A program made the position numbers and the translations under genes. Of a stretch of 9,270 bases of DNA, positions 1-7,299 are shown piece after piece. Source of the DNA: Deltaproteobacteria bacterium (GTDB lineage: Bacteria; Myxococcota_A; UBA796); assembly GCA_002707085.1 (NCBI GenBank), contig PALY01000098.1:1-9270 (forward strand), read 5' to 3'. The stretch's first letter is position 1. Each line of letters starts with the position of its first letter. Under the pieces are notes generated by a model, which worked only from the letters and a program-made list of their open reading frames with translations, made no database searches and was not told the origin of the DNA.

Positions 1-758
1 GTAAAACAAACCGTCTTTGCTTTGGCTTGTCTTGCCATCGCCAGACCCGTCGCAAAAGTACCGTGCCCCCAGCCTCTTTTGATGATCATTTCTGGTTCGG
101 TGTACTGAGCATCAACAACCATCACATCGACGCCTTTGGCAACGTCACAGATTCGCTGCACCTTCTCTTGGATGAGTTGGTCGTATTCGCCGTGAAAGGT
201 GTCATCACTGGCGTAAATGTTGTACGGAGGCTCGTGGTCTCCGGAATAGAAAATCGATTTACCGTTGCATTCAACACGGTAGCCGTACGTCATTACGGTG
301 TGGTTCATTAGAACGTTGGTGATGGTTGCATCGCCAACTTGAAATACAGTGTTGTCCCTGATGGTGTTGTACCGAATGTTGGCCTTGAGTTCGCGTTCGC
401 GAACGGGAAAGTAGCAGTACTCCATTTGTTGGGACAGAATCGTTTTGAGGTCCTTTTGGTATACCGGGTCAAAGGAACCGTAGAACTCGACGGTGTTTCC
501 GGGCGCGAAAAGCGGCACGAAAAATGGTAGGCCCTGAATGTGGTCCCAATGGGTATGCGAGATACAAATCGCACACTCCACGGGTGGCTTGTTCATCAAC
601 TCAAGCCCCAGCGCTCGGATTCCGGTCCCAGCATCCAGAATGATGGTGTATCCAGCGTCCGTGGTGATCTCGATACAACTGGTGTTGCCACCGTAGTGGA
701 CTGTGTCTGGACCGGGAGAGGGTATGGAACCTCGTACTCCCCAAAATCGAACCTTCAT
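1..758 (-). CDS. MBL-fold metallo-hydrolase (3' end beyond left edge)
   Basis: Metallo-beta-lactamase-fold hydrolase, probably a cytoplasmic phosphodiesterase or phosphohydrolase of the RNase Z / PhnP / class II cAMP phosphodiesterase-like group. The substrate cannot be told from sequence. The ATG is at 758-756 and 252 full codons are visible before the left edge. The protein opens with MKVRFWGVRGSIPSPG, then YGGNTSC (residues 22-28) and LDAGTGIRALG (41-51), a familiar N-terminus for this group. The metal motif HTHWDH is at 68-73. Further likely ligands are H153 (MNHTV), D174 (SGDHEP) and H232 (GWGHGT). No signal peptide is seen. The start overlaps the stop of the upstream HDOD gene by four bases (ATGA), so translation is probably coupled. 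The fold is certain from the motifs; the reaction is inferred. Only a few dozen C-terminal residues are likely missing. Confidence 0.9.
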   Translation of the reverse strand, partial: MKVRFWGVRGSIPSPGPDTVHYGGNTSCIEITTDAGYTIILDAGTGIRALGLELMNKPPVECAICISHTHWDHIQGLPFFVPLFAPGNTVEFYGSFDPVYQKDLKTILSQQMEYCYFPVRERELKANIRYNTIRDNTVFQVGDATITNVLMNHTVMTYGYRVECNGKSIFYSGDHEPPYNIYASDDTFHGEYDQLIQEKVQRICDVAKGVDVMVVDAQYTEPEMIIKRGWGHGTFATGLAMARQAKAKTVCF

Positions 759-1621
759 GTGCGGCTCACTTGCAGAAGGCTTGTTGCCTGTTGAAGATCG
801 GTTTCAAGATTATCCATTTCCTCGATAATCGACGTGAAATCATTTCCAAAGTTGCTGAACACCCAGGGTGGCATGTCGTCTTCGGTCATCGCTGGCGGCG
901 CGTTTGTGGGTCGATTCACTTGTGCGGCCAGAAGGTTTGCGACGAACAAACATTTACGGATGTTGCTATTGCGGGCGCCAGTGCCTGGAATGTGGTGCAT
1001 CCGAATGGCGCTCACCAATTCTTCAGGAAAGTCCCATTGCGTGCCCAGGACTGCGCCGACTTCGCCGTGGTCGAACCCAAACACTTCTTTCTCGGCGTCA
1101 TTCAGCGGGCAGTCGCTGTTTCGTGACTGCTTCAAGACCTTGCTGTACTCCTCTGGTTTGAATTGTGCGAAGACCACCTGCCCAATGTCGTGGAGGAGAC
1201 CGGCAACGAAAAAATTGGCGGCTTCTGCCTCTGGAATGCGCAGTTTCTGGGCCAGCGAGCGAGTCAGTACGGCAGTGGACAAAGAGTGGAGTAGGAAATC
1301 ATCCATGTCGAAATTGGCATCGTTGTCGCGTGGTAGCGAACCAATGGCGGCAATCGCCAGTGCAACGTGTTTCACCGTATTCAAGCCAAGATAAACAACC
1401 GCGTGATTGATCGAGATGATTTTGCGAGAAAGTCCAAAATATGCGGAATTGGCCACTTTCAGGATTTTCATGGTGAGTACGGGATCGTGATCAATGACAC
1501 GCACCAACTTTTTGGGTGGTGAGTTGATGTCGGACGCCAGAGCGATCACACGCTGCACGCTCGCCGGAAAGGCTGGCATGCGGTCGCAAAGCTCCAAAAG
1601 TTCGGGGGAGATCGTATTCAC
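755..1621 (-). CDS. HDOD-domain signalling protein
   Basis: HDOD (HD-related output domain) protein of 288 residues. The family acts in bacterial signal transduction, often linked to cyclic nucleotides, motility or stress, usually without a proven enzymatic activity. The domain spans about residues 8-215. It starts with the LCDRMPAFPASV helix, followed by a DPVLTMKILKVANSAYFG segment (46-63) and INHAVVYLGLNTVKHVAL (71-88), both typical of HDOD. H144-D145 in LLHDIGQ keeps the HD pair, and MHH follows further on. There is no GYP motif, so it is not a standard HD-GYP c-di-GMP phosphodiesterase. No receiver, GGDEF or membrane segment is present. The start is GTG (1621-1619); an in-frame stop lies six codons upstream and no strong Shine-Dalgarno is visible. 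The stop overlaps the ATG of the MBL hydrolase gene, so the two form an operon. Confidence 0.92.
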   Translation of the reverse strand: MNTISPELLELCDRMPAFPASVQRVIALASDINSPPKKLVRVIDHDPVLTMKILKVANSAYFGLSRKIISINHAVVYLGLNTVKHVALAIAAIGSLPRDNDANFDMDDFLLHSLSTAVLTRSLAQKLRIPEAEAANFFVAGLLHDIGQVVFAQFKPEEYSKVLKQSRNSDCPLNDAEKEVFGFDHGEVGAVLGTQWDFPEELVSAIRMHHIPGTGARNSNIRKCLFVANLLAAQVNRPTNAPPAMTEDDMPPWVFSNFGNDFTSIIEEMDNLETDLQQATSLLQVSRT

Positions 1622-1705
1622 GAACTGAAGAATAACTCAGTCGCGTCGTTCCCGGCTGTTGTCGTCGATGCTATATCAGTTCCATGAATGATGCTGACTG
1701 GACAA

Positions 1706-1717
1706 GAAAACGTTTTC
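1706..1717. repeat. Perfect 12-base palindrome in intergenic region
   Basis: GAAAACGTTTTC is a perfect self-complementary 12-mer. It lies about 85 bases upstream of the HDOD gene start and about 100 bases past the desaturase stop. The position fits an operator for the HDOD-MBL operon, but no regulator is identified. The rest of the 196-base gap (1622-1817) shows no clear promoter, terminator or small gene. Confidence 0.3.
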
Positions 1718-1817
1718 GGGGCTGGGCGCAAGGATGTTCAGTTGTGATGCTACCCATTTCTGTGCTGCTTTTTGGATCGATATTCTGGTAGCCAAGAGAC
1801 GCAGAGTGGGGTCGCGA

Positions 1818-2678
1818 CTATTCGTTATTGGCTGGCAACAACTTTTCCCGAAACGAGCGCGGTACCCAGGGGTCGGAAGCGAGCTTCGACCAGATCAGCA
1901 CCCGAATGACCGCCCAAGATAAGTCGGGTCCACCATGAAGTGCATGACACGCACTTTTAGGAAAACGGTGGTGAGAGTTGTGGAAGCCTTCGCCATTGGT
2001 GAACCAAGCTACCCAAGGAACATCTCGTGAATCATCTCCAGTATCGAATGGCTGCTCACCGAACCCGGGCCAGTGACAGATGGAGTTGATTGCCCAACTT
2101 GAGTTTGTCATTGCGGCATGAAGCGCCCACAACCACAAGATGCCCCACCATCCTGCATACATCCATACGGCCACTACCTGGACCATAAATATCAATGGCA
2201 TCACCATGGGCGTGTCCAATGTTCGCATGAGACGCTCTTTCATGAGGTCGGCGCATACTGATCGCCATGTGGGTGGGTTTTTACCCATCAATCTGCGGAC
2301 GTCATGCATCAGGATCATCAACTGTTGTCCAAAGCCACTGAGCGCGAAAAGAATGCACGGTAGGGGGTGTTTGGCGTTGATCAGCCACCCTGTATGTCCC
2401 GCCCAAAAACCATCTTTTGGGGAATGTGGATCGTCTTCAGTGTCCGAGCGAGCGTGGTGGTATCGATGAAGCCCCACCCACAGCACAGGAGACCCCGAAT
2501 GTGCGGCACCCAGGAGAGTAAACGTCGCACGCACCCATCCGGTGGCTTTAAATGAACGGTGGGTCAGAAGTCTGTGGTACCCAACGGTGTTTCCAAGCCC
2601 CAACAGGGTCGCAAACACAAGCCAGCTTACAATCGCAAAATCCATCGTCATTATCGGGCAACTAACCGCTTCAAGCAC
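1818..2678 (-). CDS. Membrane fatty-acid desaturase (delta-9 acyl-CoA/acyl-lipid type)
   Basis: Integral-membrane di-iron desaturase that would insert a cis double bond into a saturated acyl chain, using O2 and an electron donor. All three histidine boxes are present: HRLLTH (residues 35-40), HRYHH (71-75) and HNSHH (233-237), plus the conserved NSICHWPG histidine (H202). The TGDDSRD and NGEGFHNSHH surroundings match the delta-9 stearoyl-CoA/DesC family. Hydrophobic segments lie at about 13-30, 50-66, 105-120 and 155-190. The frame opens with GTG at 2678, two codons after an in-frame TGA; ATGs at 2651 (residue 10) and 2645 (residue 12) are equally plausible starts. Either way only about 23-34 residues precede box 1, where relatives usually have more, so the first membrane hairpin looks short. 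No fused cytochrome b5 or ferredoxin domain is seen. It appears monocistronic, divergent from the kinase gene. Confidence 0.93.
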   Translation of the reverse strand: MLEAVSCPIMTMDFAIVSWLVFATLLGLGNTVGYHRLLTHRSFKATGWVRATFTLLGAAHSGSPVLWVGLHRYHHARSDTEDDPHSPKDGFWAGHTGWLINAKHPLPCILFALSGFGQQLMILMHDVRRLMGKNPPTWRSVCADLMKERLMRTLDTPMVMPLIFMVQVVAVWMYAGWWGILWLWALHAAMTNSSWAINSICHWPGFGEQPFDTGDDSRDVPWVAWFTNGEGFHNSHHRFPKSACHALHGGPDLSWAVIRVLIWSKLASDPWVPRSFREKLLPANNE

Positions 2679-2826
2679 CCGTCACGATTGAACATGCCCC
2701 TGGTAAAGGAAGTTTGAGTAGTGGTATGGAGGGCATTCAAGGCGGTCTATGCGGTGCTTCTGGAAATGATGCCCGATTGTTATTGCAATTGGTGGTACCG
2801 TAGGCTCCTCAAGAAGGGGCATCAAT
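2679..2826. promoter_or_regulatory. Divergent intergenic region (desaturase / kinase)
   Basis: This 148-base gap lies between oppositely directed genes, so it must hold promoters for both unless they are transcribed from farther away. I could not assign a -35/-10 pair with confidence on either strand. The kinase end carries a purine-rich AGAAGGGG at about 2812-2819, a fair Shine-Dalgarno 7-8 bases before the kinase ATG. Confidence 0.4.
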
Positions 2827-4335
2827 ATGCCAGAACGGACCCTGGCGGACGGGCGATACGAATTATTGGAAGAGCTGGGCGTCGGTGGGATGGCTACGGT
2901 GTACAAGGCCTTCGATACCCATCTAAAGGTTGTTCGGGCGATAAAGCTGCTGGATGAGCGTTTTTCCCAAAAGCCTGAGATTGTAAAACGGTTCGAGATG
3001 GAAGCGGCCACCATGGCCAAGTTGACCCATGAGAACATCGTAAAGCTGTACGATGTTCATCTCGATGACGTCGAACGTTTTATCGTGATGGACTACATTG
3101 ATGGTCCAAGTCTGCTTCATTTGATGCAGGAGGAAGTGTTGGATGTGCCTGCCGCCATCCGCATCATGATTCCGGTTTTGCGGGCGCTACAGACCGCTCA
3201 TGACAATGGTGTTGTCCACCGAGACATCAAGCCGCACAATATTTTGCTGAGCAAGGCAGATGGCGTCTACGTGTCGGATTTTGGTATTGCCCGCTGCATT
3301 GACACAGATGAAATGTCCCTGACACGTACTGGGATGATCATGGGTACCTGGGCCTTTATGGCGCCAGAGCAGCGTGCAGACTCTAAGGGGGTAGACCATT
3401 TGGCAGACATCTATTCTGTGGGAGCAACCCTGTATGCCACGGTAACGGGAGAGACGCCGAAGGATTTGTTCGCTTCTGAAATTGACCCGACAATGTACAA
3501 AGCGGTACCGCGTGAATTGGTCAAACTCATTCAAACCGCTTGTGCATATTGGACGAGTGATCGCTACCCAACAGCGGATGCGATGCGAATGGATCTTGAA
3601 AAGACGTTGGAGATGATTCGGACAGGACAAACAAAGATTAATTTTGATGCCATCAAATTTCGGACTGACCCGGATTTATGGAGCCACGGGCCGGCTGCAC
3701 CCCCGCCAGCGCCAGCGCCAGCGCCAGCGCCAGTGCCAGAGGTGGAGAACATTTCCGTCGAGCCAACATCTTTGGAACCACCGCAAGCTGCTGCACCCAG
3801 GGTGGCGATATCTTTGCCAATGGTTCCAAAGCGTACGCAAATTGGAATCGGTATTGGGATTGGCGTCGCATCTGTGGTTTTGGCTGTATTTTTTGGGTCT
3901 GGAAGTACGGAACCAGAGATATCGGCGGCCGAAATTGAAGCCACCGAACAGATCGCACTTCCGCAAAAAGAAAAACGACCCGGACGCATGGCAGGCTCGG
4001 AGCCCGCGGAAGAGGTCGTGTCGCGCCCTGAGTTACAGCATGAGGTTCCCGTTGCATTGGTGCTGGGGGAAGACTTTGTCATTGAAGCGTCCATTCCTGG
4101 CACGTCCGCTTATGACAAGGTGATTGCTTGGTACAGGCCTCAGGACACTACAGATTGGCTAAAAACGAGTCTTCGGCGTGTGGGTGATGGATATCGAGGC
4201 ACGATTGAGATCAATCGGATGTACGGAATGGGTATCGATTATTGGATCGAGGCGCATCCGTACCACAAAGGCCTCCCGCCTCTCTCTCATGGGAGTGCGA
4301 AACGACCCCATAAGGTGCTTGTTGTCAGGAACTGA
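2827..4335 (+). CDS. Transmembrane Ser/Thr protein kinase (PknB type) with periplasmic C-terminal domain
   Basis: Eukaryotic-like Ser/Thr kinase of 502 residues. The kinase domain covers about residues 11-265 and has every catalytic element: glycine loop GVGGMATVY (18-26), K40, helix-C E59, HRDIKPHN with catalytic D133 and N138, DFG (151-153), a TRTGMIMGT activation segment and the APEQ motif. It should be an active kinase. A Pro/Ala-rich linker follows (about 290-335, with PAPAPAPAPVP). One membrane helix (about 339-358, IGIGIGIGVASVVLAVFF) comes after the basic PKR, placing the kinase in the cytoplasm and the C-terminus in the periplasm. After an acidic linker, residues 407-500 look like a compact beta-sandwich (IAWYRPQDTTDWL, GYRGTIEI, IDYWIEAH, ending PHKVLVV). 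No PASTA repeats are seen. Substrate and ligand are unknown. The ATG at 2827 has a plausible Shine-Dalgarno and sits ten residues before the domain, as is common. Confidence 0.96.
   Translation: MPERTLADGRYELLEELGVGGMATVYKAFDTHLKVVRAIKLLDERFSQKPEIVKRFEMEAATMAKLTHENIVKLYDVHLDDVERFIVMDYIDGPSLLHLMQEEVLDVPAAIRIMIPVLRALQTAHDNGVVHRDIKPHNILLSKADGVYVSDFGIARCIDTDEMSLTRTGMIMGTWAFMAPEQRADSKGVDHLADIYSVGATLYATVTGETPKDLFASEIDPTMYKAVPRELVKLIQTACAYWTSDRYPTADAMRMDLEKTLEMIRTGQTKINFDAIKFRTDPDLWSHGPAAPPPAPAPAPAPVPEVENISVEPTSLEPPQAAAPRVAISLPMVPKRTQIGIGIGIGVASVVLAVFFGSGSTEPEISAAEIEATEQIALPQKEKRPGRMAGSEPAEEVVSRPELQHEVPVALVLGEDFVIEASIPGTSAYDKVIAWYRPQDTTDWLKTSLRRVGDGYRGTIEINRMYGMGIDYWIEAHPYHKGLPPLSHGSAKRPHKVLVVRN
3705..3734 (+). 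repeat. Hexanucleotide tandem repeat in kinase linker
   Basis: Five units of GCCAGC, the fifth changed to GCCAGT, encode part of the Pro-Ala run (PAPAPAPAP) in the cytoplasmic linker of the kinase. The unit is a multiple of three, so gain or loss of copies would alter linker length without a frameshift. The tract also leaves several other frames open across it, which creates long spurious reading frames on both strands. Confidence 0.85.
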
Positions 4336-4384
4336 GTTGCTACCTCCGCTGGCCTGATTAGTGGCGGGTTTGTAGACGAAAGTT

Positions 4385-4390
4385 TATACA
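4385..4390 (+). promoter_or_regulatory. Possible -10 element for the tRNA-Leu gene
   Basis: TATACA lies 12 bases before the first base of the mature tRNA, which would give a leader of about five bases. No good -35 hexamer is found at the expected distance, so this is weak. The whole gap from the kinase stop to the tRNA is only 66 bases. Confidence 0.3.
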
Positions 4391-4401
4391 TCTGGAAATA
4401 T

Positions 4402-4484
4402 GGGGGCGTGGCGGAATTGGTAGACGCGCTCGATTCAAAATCGAGTGGCCTATGGCCTTGTGGGTTCGATTCCCACCGCCCCTA
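4402..4484 (+). tRNA. tRNA-Leu (anticodon CAA)
   Basis: Class II tRNA of 83 bases that folds fully. The acceptor stem is GGGGGCG pairing with CGCCCCT, with discriminator A at 4484. The D arm contains GCGGAATTGGTAGACGC. The anticodon stem CTCGA/TCGAG encloses loop TTCAAAA, with anticodon CAA at 4436-4438, which reads UUG. A variable stem GGCC-TAT-GGCC follows, then the T arm GTGGG/CCCAC with loop TTCGATT. The long variable arm, A73 and CAA anticodon all fit leucine. The 3' CCA is not encoded and must be added after transcription. The first acceptor pair is G-U in this alignment, which is unusual. The gene lies on the same strand as valS downstream. Confidence 0.96.
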
Positions 4485-4643
4485 CTTTCCATCAAACCGA
4501 TCCCTTCGGGTGTGAAGTTGTGCAGTATCGGGTCGACAATCCATTGGTTGCGGCCGTTGGCTTGCATAGCGTGTGGCTTTGCCTGCATAGAAATGTAGGA
4601 CGGAAAGCGGATCAGCGGATAGGAACGGCCCCAAGAGGAATCC
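4485..4643 (+). other. Leader between tRNA-Leu and valS
   Basis: No gene is seen in these 159 bases. Visible structure is limited to a 7-base inverted repeat, GGCCGTT (4552-4558) and AACGGCC (4624-4630), whose right arm ends three bases before the valS Shine-Dalgarno. There are also short direct repeats: TGCATAG at 4563 and 4584, and AGCGGAT at 4606 and 4614. No T-box motif is present. A valS promoter probably lies here, unless valS is read through from the tRNA, but none can be assigned. Confidence 0.4.
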
Positions 4644-7295
4644 ATGGCGCTTATCGACCAAATACCGAAAACTTTCGATTTCCAAACCGCAGCGGACAAG
4701 TACTACGCACAGTGGGAAGCTTCGGGAGTTTTCACTCCTGATCCAGATGCGCCGGGCGAGCCGTATGTCATTGTAATTCCCCCGCCCAACGTGACGGGTT
4801 CATTGCATATGGGACACGCTTTGGACAACACGTTGCAAGATGTGTTGATTCGCTACAAGCGAATGGATGGATTCAATACTCTCTGGGTGCCGGGTACAGA
4901 CCATGCAGGCATTGCGACCCAATGGGTGGTCGAGCGGCAGCTCCGTGCCGAAGGCATTGACCGAAGAGACTTGGGGAGAGAGAAGTTTCTTGAACGGGTG
5001 TGGTCGTGGAAGGAGGAATCCGGAGGTACGATCACCATGCAGCTTCGTAAGCTGGGTGTTTCCTGTGATTGGAGCCGTGAACGTTTCACGATGGATGAAG
5101 GCCTTAGCCGAGCCGTACGAGAAGTATTCGTTCGGTATGTGGAAGAGGGGTTGATCTATCGGGCCGAAAGGATGATCAACTGGGATCCGATCGGTCAGAC
5201 CGCACTTTCTAATCTTGAAGTCGAAAATGAAGAAAATCATCAGACTGAGATCTGGAGTTTCGCTTATCCACTGTCTTCGCCCGTTCAGGGGCCGGATGGT
5301 GAGGACATCACCGAAATCGTTGTGGCGACCACCAGGCCAGAGACGATGTTGGGCGATACCGCGATTGCGGTCCACCCGGACGACCCCAGGTATAAGCAGC
5401 TGATCGGAACCATGGTGCGCCATCCCATATTGGATCGAGAGATACCGATTGTTGGTGATGCCGTGTTGGTTGATCCGGAATTTGGTACGGGCGCCGTAAA
5501 GATCACTCCTGCGCACGACTTCAATGACTTTGAGGTTGGAAAACGACATAAGCTTCCGTTCTTGGTCATGTTGAACCTGGATGGAACCGTCAATGAAGTG
5601 GGCGGACCCTTTGAGGGGATGGACCGTTTCGATGCAAGAAAAGCAGTGAAGGCGCGCTTGGCAGAGATGGGCCTAGAGCGTGGTTCAGAGCCGCACACCA
5701 TGGCGCTTCCGCGTTCTCAGCGTTCGGGCTCTCCGGTCGAACCGATGATTTCAACTCAGTGGTTCGTAAATATGGAACCATTGGCGAAGAGGGCCATTAA
5801 GGCCGTTGAGGATGGGGAAACCAAGTTTGTACCTAAGCAGTGGGAGAACACCTACTACGCTTGGATGAGAGACATCCGAGATTGGTGCATTAGTCGCCAA
5901 TTGTGGTGGGGGCATCAGATCCCTGCATGGTATTGCGGTGACTGTGACCACATGACGGTGTCACGCGAAGACGCAACTGCATGTGAAGCCTGTGGCTCGA
6001 CAAACATCAAGCAGGATGAGGATGTTCTCGACACTTGGTTTTCCTCAGCTCTTTGGCCTTTTTCAACCCTGGGTTGGCCTGACAACACGAAGGATTTGCA
6101 GCGCTATTATCCAACCTCTGTGTTGGTCACGGGTTTCGACATCATCTTCTTTTGGGTTGCCCGAATGATGTTCTCGGGCCTCCACTTCATGGACCAAGCT
6201 CCCTTTAGCGACGTCTATATTCACGCCTTGGTGCGCGATGAAAATGGCCTCAAGATGTCCAAGACCAAAGGCAATGTCGTCGATCCCCTCGAGCGAATCA
6301 ACGAAATCGGTGCTGATGCGCTCCGAATGACCCTTGTGGCAATGGAAACGCAAGGGCGCGACATTCTGTGGAATAACCAGCGGGCCAACGGATACGTCAA
6401 GTTCCAAAACAAGATGTGGCAGGCTTTCCGGTTTACAATGATGCACTTGGAAGAATACGACGTGGATGCTGAACGCACCCTAAGTGCCTATGACCACTGG
6501 ATTCTTGCGAGAACCGGAGAGGCGGTCAAAAGAGTTCGAGGTGCGTTGGACAATTACAAGTTCAATGAAGCTGCGGGCGAAATCTACGCATTCACTTGGG
6601 ACGAACTTTGTGATTGGTATTTGGAGTTCTCTAAGGGTTCACTGTACAGCGAAGAAGCATCTGAAGCTGCCAAACAGGGCGCACGTCACACATTGTGGAC
6701 CGTGTTTGAATCCTTGGTGAGGTTGATTCATCCGATCATGCCGTTTTTGTCCGAGGAAATCTGGCAGACACTTCCAAACACGGAAGGTTCCATTGTTTCC
6801 GCCCCATATCCGAAGGTCAGTGATTTCCCATCGGACCCGGAGAGTCTCCGGCAAGTGGCAACGATTCAGGAGGTGATCAAGTCCATTCGCCGAATCAGAG
6901 CCGACATGGAAATATCGCCCAGACTCCCCATCGGTTTGCGGACAAAAGATCCGAGTGCCATTTCCAACCATCCGGAGGCACTGAGAGACTTGGCTGGAGT
7001 ACATTCCATTGAGGCTGGCGGCCGCACGGGTCCAGCCTCCACTTTTGTGGTGAACGGCGCACCGTACTTTGTGCCTTTAGAGGGTGTGGTTGATGTAGAC
7101 GCCGAACGGGCGCGGCTCGACAAGGTTATTGCGAAGGTCGACGCCGATATTGGATTTTTGAATAAGAAACTTGCTAACAAAGGTTTTATGGATCGTGCCC
7201 CTGAACACGTGGTCTCGGAAGTGCGCACGAAACATGCCGCGGCTGAGGAAAGGCGAGCGCGTCTGGATGAAGCCCGTACCAGTCTGGATGGATGA
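4644..7295 (+). CDS. valS: Valyl-tRNA synthetase
   Basis: Class I aminoacyl-tRNA synthetase that charges tRNA-Val with valine in the cytoplasm. At 883 residues it has normal length. In order: N-terminal YVIVIPPPNVTGSLHMGHAL with the HIGH-type motif HMGH (55-58); the CP1 editing domain with TTRPETMLGD (229-238), which hydrolyses Thr-tRNA-Val; a CxxC...CxxC zinc-knuckle-like element (C431, C434, C447, C450); the KMSKT signature (537-541); an anticodon-binding helical domain (about 615-760); and a C-terminal coiled-coil arm (about 815-880) rich in charged residues. The ATG at 4644 is preceded by a strong AGAGGA at 4634-4639. It is the first protein gene of an apparent operon: the next ATG begins four bases after its stop. 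No T-box or other known leader is recognised. Confidence 0.98.
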   Translation: MALIDQIPKTFDFQTAADKYYAQWEASGVFTPDPDAPGEPYVIVIPPPNVTGSLHMGHALDNTLQDVLIRYKRMDGFNTLWVPGTDHAGIATQWVVERQLRAEGIDRRDLGREKFLERVWSWKEESGGTITMQLRKLGVSCDWSRERFTMDEGLSRAVREVFVRYVEEGLIYRAERMINWDPIGQTALSNLEVENEENHQTEIWSFAYPLSSPVQGPDGEDITEIVVATTRPETMLGDTAIAVHPDDPRYKQLIGTMVRHPILDREIPIVGDAVLVDPEFGTGAVKITPAHDFNDFEVGKRHKLPFLVMLNLDGTVNEVGGPFEGMDRFDARKAVKARLAEMGLERGSEPHTMALPRSQRSGSPVEPMISTQWFVNMEPLAKRAIKAVEDGETKFVPKQWENTYYAWMRDIRDWCISRQLWWGHQIPAWYCGDCDHMTVSREDATACEACGSTNIKQDEDVLDTWFSSALWPFSTLGWPDNTKDLQRYYPTSVLVTGFDIIFFWVARMMFSGLHFMDQAPFSDVYIHALVRDENGLKMSKTKGNVVDPLERINEIGADALRMTLVAMETQGRDILWNNQRANGYVKFQNKMWQAFRFTMMHLEEYDVDAERTLSAYDHWILARTGEAVKRVRGALDNYKFNEAAGEIYAFTWDELCDWYLEFSKGSLYSEEASEAAKQGARHTLWTVFESLVRLIHPIMPFLSEEIWQTLPNTEGSIVSAPYPKVSDFPSDPESLRQVATIQEVIKSIRRIRADMEISPRLPIGLRTKDPSAISNHPEALRDLAGVHSIEAGGRTGPASTFVVNGAPYFVPLEGVVDVDAERARLDKVIAKVDADIGFLNKKLANKGFMDRAPEHVVSEVRTKHAAAEERRARLDEARTSLDG

Positions 7296-7299
7296 ATAG

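Noticed and set aside
27..1410. Several plus-strand reading frames of 60-186 codons (for example 834-1394)
   Set aside because: They lie opposite the MBL and HDOD genes, whose minus-strand translations show clear family motifs; the plus-strand products resemble nothing.
1734..2555. Plus-strand frames at 1734-1922, 2140-2469 and 2367-2555
   Set aside because: The last two are antisense to the desaturase gene and the first overlaps its 3' end from the intergenic gap. They have no recognisable product or ribosome binding site.
2700..2826. Candidate sigma-70 promoters for the kinase and desaturase
   Set aside because: TTGAAT or TTGTTA hexamers can be found, but none has a convincing -10 at the right spacing.
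3564..4123. Long overlapping frames on both strands with Gly-Ala, Arg-Gln or Trp-Arg runs
   Set aside because: They arise because the GCCAGC repeat has no stop in several frames; the kinase frame is the real one.
4341..4373. Intrinsic terminator after the kinase gene
   Set aside because: The best stem has only four Watson-Crick pairs plus three G-U pairs and a short T-poor tail, too weak to call.
4485..4643. T-box riboswitch upstream of valS
   Set aside because: The conserved T-box sequence and a following terminator are not visible, and the other genes do not suggest a Gram-positive host.
4800..5549. A 249-codon minus-strand frame inside valS
   Set aside because: It is the antisense shadow of a highly conserved synthetase region; the product has no domain features.
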